From: Glycine soja
Lineage: Eukaryota; Streptophyta; Magnoliopsida; Fabales; Fabaceae
Length of the DNA: 64,000 bases
Reading direction: 5' to 3'
NCBI RefSeq assembly: GCF_004193775.1
Contig: NC_041002.1
Span: 4,389,261 to 4,453,260, forward strand
The notes under the pieces were generated by a model, which did no database searches, had not been told where the DNA came from, and worked only from the letters and a program-made list of their open reading frames with translations. Shown in pieces: positions 56,745-64,000 of this stretch; position 1 is the first letter of the stretch, and every line of letters begins with the position of its first letter. Both the position numbers and the translations under genes were made by a program.

Positions 56745-57888
56745 TGATAATTACTATGCATACTTAATTTGTACATTTAAATTATATAATAATTATCTAA
56801 TTTCTTCTCTTTTAATGCTTCTTTTGATCTAAAAAGACAGGAATTTAGTTTCTTCTAAGTTTTTATCCAAAGAATGCTAAAGTTAGTGAATTAACATTGT
56901 TTTGATTCTATTTTTTGTAGAGTTGAAACAACATCAGAGGTCGGAAGATGCTGAAGAATTGGATCAGCGCATTCAGTGCGTCAGTACATGCTCAGCCTGA
57001 GAAGCCAAGTTGTATTGTGCATTTTGAAGGGTGGTAGTGTGCTTTTGGAGGGAGTATTCAGCAAGGGCACGAAATAGAGCCATCTTCATTCACTTGGAGC
57101 TCTTCTTCTTCTTCCATTTTCTTTGTTTCATCTTGTATTTTTGAGTCTCTCATGACTATGAGAGGCTACATTACCCATTGTTGGGGCTTGGATACCAATC
57201 ACTCTTGATGTAATGATCTTTACTATCCATTTGATGTTATTTCAATATTATTGCTTCATTTCTAACTTTATTACCTTGTTTATGGTCTGATTATCCATTC
57301 ACATGTATGCTATAGAGTTTTAATCATTGGAAAATATTTTTACCCTAAGAACTTGAAGAAGCTTCTAGGTAATCTATGTCTAAGGATACAATGGTATTAT
57401 TTAGCCTCATTTATGCATCTTTATTCTTAAAATAAATTATTTGGTTTAACTCTTAAGGGATTAGGAGTATAATTAAGTGATTTAGGCTCTTTCGCATGAG
57501 AAATCATGGTTGGAGTAGTTTAGTTGATAAAGGTAATAGTTGAAATAACTTTAAATGGTGAAAAATCTTTGACACTGCATCAAAAAGTAATTTTGATAGG
57601 CCAAACACCCAAAATTTCCACAAAAATCTGCACTAAATATCACTTTCCACGCCAAGTGTTTGTTTTTCTTGTCTCTTATACCTTACTCTATTTTTATGTT
57701 CTTTATCATTGTTGAAGTTTACATTTCTACACTTTATTTATGAAAAACATCCGCTTTTAGTCATTTCGTTGCTTAAAATTCGATACATATAAACTTTGAG
57801 CTCTATCAAAGTCCCTTTAGACTTGACATTTGGTCTTATAGTTTTAATATCACTTTGACAAATTAGTACAGTTGTCAAGAAATTAACA
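56745..57888 (+). mobile_element. solo LTR, Ty3/gypsy type (1,144 bp)
   Basis: Starts TGATAATTACTATGC and ends AAGAAATTAACA. It is flanked by a perfect 5-bp duplication, ATCTT (56740-56744 and 57889-57893). The tail (TTTGACAAATTAGTACAGTTG) resembles that of the element at 52303, so it belongs to a related but diverged family. No internal sequence or second LTR is present, so it is a recombination remnant. Confidence 0.85.
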
Positions 57889-57893
57889 ATCTT

Positions 57894-60800
57894 CAATGAG
57901 GTGTAGGATCTCTTTGTGGCGTGCTATTTGTGTTCTCTAACCTAACCCAGATCTGAAAAAAGAAAATTTAGATCTAACAAAAAAAAATTGAGATCTACTT
58001 TTCCTTTCCTTCATTATGATCATTCTTTTTTAATTTGGTGATTTTGCTTTCAGTGAGTTTTGTGAAAAAGATTTTCTCTTGTAAAACAATGGTAACGACA
58101 ATTTGCAATGCTGCGATAGTTCGATGGTGATGACGACTTGTAGTTCTGCGGTGATGCATGACAACTTTGATGAATATGTTTGTAATTATTTCAATTTTTT
58201 ATTTTGACATTTTGGATCTATTTTGTAATTTCTTCATAAGAGACTCTTGGATCTGATTTCTGAATTTATTTTTTTATTTGTTCAATTTTTTGTTTTTGAT
58301 CTTTTGGATTTGTTTTGTATAGTTTCTTCGAGAAAGGGAATCTGATTTGTGAATCTTATTTTCAATTTCTTTGATTTGTTAGTTCTATTGTATAATTTCT
58401 TCTAAGAAGACTCTTGGATTTGCTTGTTGTTGATGTGGGAGGTGTGGTGCAAATGGAGGGGATCGGAGAGGAGAGGAGAGAAGATGAAAGAGTGGGAGCG
58501 GTAAATATAAGGAAAAAAAGAGAGGGGAAAAGATGAATGAAAAAGAAGAAATAATCCTAACCATTAACTTAAAAAAATTAATATCGAACGGTCTGAAAAA
58601 CTTTGGCACCGTGCATGATCTATTCGACTTGTGCATGTTAAAAACCGTCCTATACCACATATTAGGTGGGAGTGGTAAGGTGGTTTGATGATTGAGAAAA
58701 GATTCAAAAGAGACATAAGAATATAATGGGTTCAAAACTCCCACTAATATATCATAATAAATTACTAATATTTTTTTGATTAAAAAAACATATATTTAGG
58801 ATGTTGGGGGCAAGTTTCTTTCTTTATGTATCTATCGTTTTTAGTGGAGTTCTGATACATGTGAAAACGAAGAAATTTTGGACACCCTTCCCACTAAAGT
58901 CTCCCACATTTAGACGCAGAAGTGGTCAAGTACACCAACAATTATCGCAAGGATGGCTGAGTTTGTCCCATGCTATATTTGTGAGTCTTAAAGTGCATGA
59001 CGCAAGCCTTTAGTTGAATGGTCCATGATCCTATATACAATAGTCACCATCCCGTGAAGTGGACATATTCATGTGGGAAAACTAGGTAGATTCTGCTTTC
59101 TAAGATTTGATGGGCCAGGGTTGACTGGTTGGCTCTTGGCTATTGTGTGACTATATCTATCTTAATTTTGTTTGTTCTCCTCGGATTCAAGAATAAGAAT
59201 ATGATGTCCCTGTCTAAAATGGAATGCTTTGGTATGGATGATTGCAAAAGGGAAGTCACAAGCCATTTTCCCATGTCATCACATCCTCTTGGATTCCCGC
59301 AATTACAAAATTGTTATCTTTTATAACAAGTATTTAAAATTCATACAAATAATAATAGGAGATTATATATATATATATATATATGATTAAAGATTTTTGT
59401 AAATTAACCATGCAAAAACTATTATATTGACTGTGCATCTCCATTAAATTATTTTCTTTTTTTAGTTTGAGTATTTGCTTGTTTAGATACACATTATTAG
59501 GTAAAAATAATTTAATCGATATCATTTTTTTATTGATAGAAATAAAAAATAGATACTAAGAAATTACAATAACCTCACATTCTAATCCATCAATTTAATG
59601 TCTAAATCAGATAGACGTGCAAATATTTTAGACACTTCCTTTTACAACTTCTATGTTTTTAATTCATTTTGTTGTGAAAGTATATGTGTTTTTAATTGAA
59701 AAGAAAACACCCATTAATAGAAAAAAATAAAATTGCTCGGACAAAAAGTAAAAAAATTCGTTACTTTTACTATAGAGTTTATCCGTTTACATTCATTCAA
59801 CAATATTTTAAACTTTTACATCTCTAACATTTTTGTTGAATTACTATGATATTGGTGTGATAAGTTTTGTCATTTATTAATCTATAATTTTTTTGATTAC
59901 CTACCTATTTAGGCTATAGGAGATATTCTTGTAGGGTCTCTAGTTCTTCCACCCACATTATTTTTTTTTCATCGACATATCTTACTTAAGAGATGCAAGA
60001 TAAGAGATGCAAGTTTAATTTCACTTAAACTAACTAATGATATGTTGATATCTCTAACAACTTTTTAATAGAATAATATAAAATTTATCCTCTATGTACT
60101 TATTTATCTAAACTTGGTTTTAATTAAAATTGTCCAAACAACATTATTCTTCTCTAAATCAATTTGGTTGAAATTTATTTTTTTCTTAAATGAATTTTAT
60201 AAAATCAAGATAAATCAGAATTATATTTCTAAATGCTAGCCCAATGCACATTAATTAATTAAGCTCTTCTATCAATCTTCCCCCTATATATTTTTTCTTA
60301 CATAGACGTTTTTTTTCATTAGTTTTTAATGTTGCTTCCTCGCCAGTCACCATAATTTACACAGACAGCTGACAGGTACATTTCTATCCAGAACAGAGTT
60401 GCCTGTTCCTAAAATAAATCATGGTTTTCTTTGCTTTGATATTTTGACCATTCATGCCGAAAGCAAAAAATGTGAGTGAAGGTGGCAAACGTGACCTTTT
60501 AGTGATGCTAGTACGATAACGTGGGTTGTGAATATTGGTTAAGTGCGTGTTTGAAATTGCCTCAAACCCCTTGAATGCCCACATTCCGTGGTTAAATGTG
60601 AAAGATTCGGTTGATTGTGATGTTTGCCTTTTCCGCTGGACGCCATTCACTCCGTGGGAATCAATTTTGAACCGATACATTTGGGTCTTTGATTTCCTTC
60701 AAATTAAAATCTCTTCACCTCCCAATTAATGTTGATGAACATTTGATGTTGTGTTTTTCTTTTGCTGTCGTTGCATACTTGCTCATGGACATTCATTTTT

Positions 60801-63800
60801 TTTTTATTTAGTTCCTTTTATTTTGAACAGTGATTTGACAAATTTATTGTAATTAATGTTGATAATTCCTTTTTTTAGTATGGATTACAACCACATCTCA
60901 ACTAGTGCAACCTTTTTTCATTATATTTGAGAAAGAAAAAGGAGTTGACTATTTTGTTCCAGATGATTTGAATCAAACTGGATATTGTTTTTGATGCAAT
61001 TAATGGATTACCAATTACCATTTGTTTAGAGTCTATTTAAATTTGTCTATGTTCATTTATCTCACAGAGAAATGTCATCCTCTTTTGTCTTTCTGGTAGG
61101 TCTTTGTTGTTTTCAAGTTTTTTTGTTTTGCATTTTTACAATTTGTGAGTTTCATTTTAATGCATTGCTTTCAACTTATTGAAACTTGGTTTAGAGGATG
61201 TTGAATGAGTTTATTGAAGGAGAGTGTTGAAGTGAAGAAAAAAAAAGTAACATAAAAACTATTGCAATGTGAGTTTCTTTTGATAGATATATATTGTTTA
61301 TGTTTTGTGTTTTGACAAGTGTTCAATCCTTTATCTGATAGCATACACTAATTTGCAGAAAAATTATAATCATTACTTAAACCTATGAGCCATGATCAAA
61401 CATCGTTTTTAGCTTTATACAAAATCTAAGATTGTTCTAGTTTAGTCTTGCATCTCTATCTGTTTTTTCTTTCTTTCACAAAATATCCAGACAAGTTTTG
61501 TATTACTACTAACTAAATATGAGATTATTAAGTACTACTAATATGTGGACCCATTTATCCGCCTATTACATGATTCAACATATGGATGAAAAAGTGTAAA
61601 GAACTTGTTTTTTTTAAAAAAAAAATTTAAATAGGACAAAATGAACATAGCACTAACAATAAGAATTATAGATACCATTTCACTTTAGGGAGATAGCAAT
61701 AACAATAAAGGATATGACACATTTGATGAGAGATAACTTCTAGGAAGCCAAACGAATGTAAGGTTTAGATTTTGATCTTATCTGCTTTATTTTGGTACTA
61801 CTTCTTAAACTCCACACAAAATCAATTCTGAGTGCTTGCTAGATTTTAGTACTATTTTTGTCGTCTTTACTCAATTTGTGTATACAAACATGGTAGAAGG
61901 AGACCTAGACATTTTACAGTTGTCTAGTTTTAAATGATGTCTTTCCAACCTAATTTGTCCCATAATTTTTAAAATCTCAAAGAATATGTTACAAATATTT
62001 TTGTAAAGCATGTAAAAAATGTCAAGGTGTAAGACAAATTTGTGTATAGACAGTGCTTGCATTAATTTGAGTTAGGTAATGTTTGAACCTTGATTTGAGA
62101 GTGTTTTCCTTGTTACTATACACCTTAGAGGTACATAAAATCAACCTTTCCCAAGTCTGTGACCTCTCCTACCACCTTCTAAGCTTAGGAAAAATTAGGA
62201 GTCCTAAACTACACCAAGAGAGTATGTTAAATCCTATCTAAAAATAATGTACTGTATTCAAATTAAAACTGGTAGTGACTTGGATCGAATCAGATTAAAC
62301 CCTTTGGTGGTCCTATAGATTTATGTTTTAACTTTCAAATGCTTTTGGTTCCATAATATTTAAAGATTCGTAGAATATTTGATGAATATAATGTTAGAAC
62401 ATGTCAAAGCTATGAAATTGGCGAATTCTCTGCATAATGTTGCGGTTTGGGTGTTCCTTTGACCATCTAAAGCCCTTGTACCTAGTTGGGAATGATTCTC
62501 TTGTTTCCTTGCATATTAGTTTGTGCAACAATGACTATACACAATTTTATCATAAGAAATGTCGAGAACAATATTGATTTTACATGTTATGAAGATAAAA
62601 ATATAAGCCTTGACTAGGATGATAACTACCAAAATGCATTTAACTTGGACCAAACCCAAGTTATAAACTTATTTCTTCACCTCATATGGATCCATATTTG
62701 AGATTCAATATGAGATGAAATGATAAAAATATTAAATCAAAATTAGTGTTATTGTAGTAGGACAAACTTGTGTTATATTACGAATTATTTATCTTTTTGA
62801 ATTTTTTTGTCACTATTTTATAAATACATTGCTATGCTAATTTTGATTGCAAGCTTTTATTAAAGAGATGCATTTTATTTTACAAGCTAATATTTTAATT
62901 ATTAATTTTATTATAAAAACTTGTTATAAACCTACCTATTTATTTCAAATTAATAATCAACATATCAATATAATAATAAATAATAATACGTTAGACATGT
63001 ACAAATAATTAAAACCCATTTTAGTAATTACATTGTTCAAAATTAATTTTGATTAAATGTATTCAATCATCATTCCATTAAACAATCAATTTTTGAAAAG
63101 GATTGAAGAGTTCAATTTCCGCCCATCTGAATAAATGAATAATTGTTATCATCATTTACCATAACGATCTCCTATTACCTTTATTCAAGAAAAAAAATTA
63201 AAAATATTTAATTATAACGAGTTCTAGAATTCTAAATATATTCTTCTAAAAAAATTCTAAATATATTATTATAAGGGCATGCATAATAATATTAACATAA
63301 CATAAATTCACCAACACATTTTCTTACCCAAAAAAATCTTGATATATCAGAGACAGCAAAGGACACTTATACATTTTTGGTTTGTGGAATGACTGATTTA
63401 TGAGGGAAGGGAAAGAAAATATCCCAATTTTATTCTTTCCTTGGTTTGTTATAGTATAAAAGAGGGGAGGAAATATTAATAATATTGTGAGGTCTACTGT
63501 TTATTTGTTCCTTTATCTTTTCAGAGAAAAGGAAGGAAAGCAGTTGTACGGTACAAAATGACATAAATATATACTTTTCTATTAGGAATATATATAACTT
63601 TATTTTTTTATAAAATAATTTAATAACACCTTTTAATAAAAAAAATATTTTAAATTTTTTAACCAATACTCTAATATTGTGTTTGGTAGGGATAAAAGTG
63701 TCAAATGAAAAAGTGGATGGAAATAGGAGAGTTGAAGGTAATTAATACAGATGAAAGTGGTATGAAAGTTTTGAAAAAATGGTGAGGTCCCCACTACAAT

Positions 63801-64000
63801 GTTTCCATGCAAAGCAGAGAAGATGAGTGAAATAATTAGTGTTTGAGTGTGAGAGGGATCAATAAGACAATAACATTATTTTATCAATTTAGTCCTATTT
63901 TTTTCCCCTTTGCTTGACTCCCAAAAGACATAATTGGTTATTGACGTGTAATCAGGTAGTTTATCATGGTACAGGTACTATTTAATAATTGACGACAAAC
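57894..64000. other. AT-rich intergenic DNA, no gene recognised
   Basis: Frames at 58385-58744, 58801-59013, 59129-59326 and 60384-60729 have no recognisable domain and no splice-linked partners. A (TA)n run lies at 59366-59384. No tRNA, rRNA or paired LTR was seen. The most GC-rich part is 60480-60720. Confidence 0.45.

Noticed and set aside
58385..58744. 119-residue minus-strand frame
   Set aside because: Its composition reflects a GA-rich tract at 58460-58545; no domain, start context or splice partner was found.
60384..60729. Frames on both strands in the more GC-rich patch
   Set aside because: Neither has a recognisable motif, and both are short. I cannot support a gene there.
1..64000. 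tRNA, rRNA, CRISPR or bacterial-type operon features
   Set aside because: No such sequence was seen; the window is eukaryotic nuclear DNA.

Overview
The window is nuclear DNA of a flowering plant, most likely a legume and probably soybean (Glycine). The evidence is intron-containing genes with GT..AG borders, very AT-rich intergenic DNA, three intact h-type thioredoxin genes of the plant h2 class, an Athila-like LTR with CTAAGCG-type GC-rich arrays, a Mutator-like element carrying a plant mobile domain gene, and many short inverted-terminal-repeat elements. The genus is inferred from remembered repeat families, not from a search.

Layout. 1-2.9 kb: AT-rich DNA with hairpins and two MITE-like elements. 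3.05-5.06 kb (+): a type II DnaJ/Hsp40 gene, two exons. 5.9-6.7 kb (-): thioredoxin h gene 1. 8.5 kb and 10.6-11.35 kb: LINE fragments. 11.4-11.8 kb (-): thioredoxin h pseudogene. 12.5-15.6 kb (-): uninterrupted DEAH-box splicing helicase gene (PRP2/DHX16 class). 17.3-18.0 kb (-): thioredoxin h gene 2. 18.6-23.9 kb: a tandem duplication whose second copy is split by a degenerate Mutator-like element. 26.8-28.5 kb: one VPS41-like exon, duplicated exon-like segments and a CACTA-type end. 28.5-31.4 kb: a deleted Ty1/copia element whose two LTRs are inverted relative to each other. 32.1-32.3 kb: an orphan exon pair. 34.3-35.3 kb (-): thioredoxin h gene 3. 35.5-42.7 kb: AT-rich DNA with MITE-like elements. 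42.8-48.0 kb (-): a four-exon gene for a protein with an RGG-rich C-terminus, with two small transposons in its long intron. 52.3-56.5 kb: an Athila-like gag-pro element, also with inverted LTRs, inside a perfect 5-bp target duplication. 56.7-57.9 kb: a solo LTR with perfect target duplication. 57.9-64 kb: no gene recognised.

The genes do not form a pathway. The thioredoxin h genes are a dispersed tandem family (three intact, one dead), all on the minus strand and interleaved with unrelated genes and transposons. The most unusual structures are the two retroelements with head-to-head or tail-to-tail LTRs. For the Ty3 one the perfect target duplication says it integrated in that shape.
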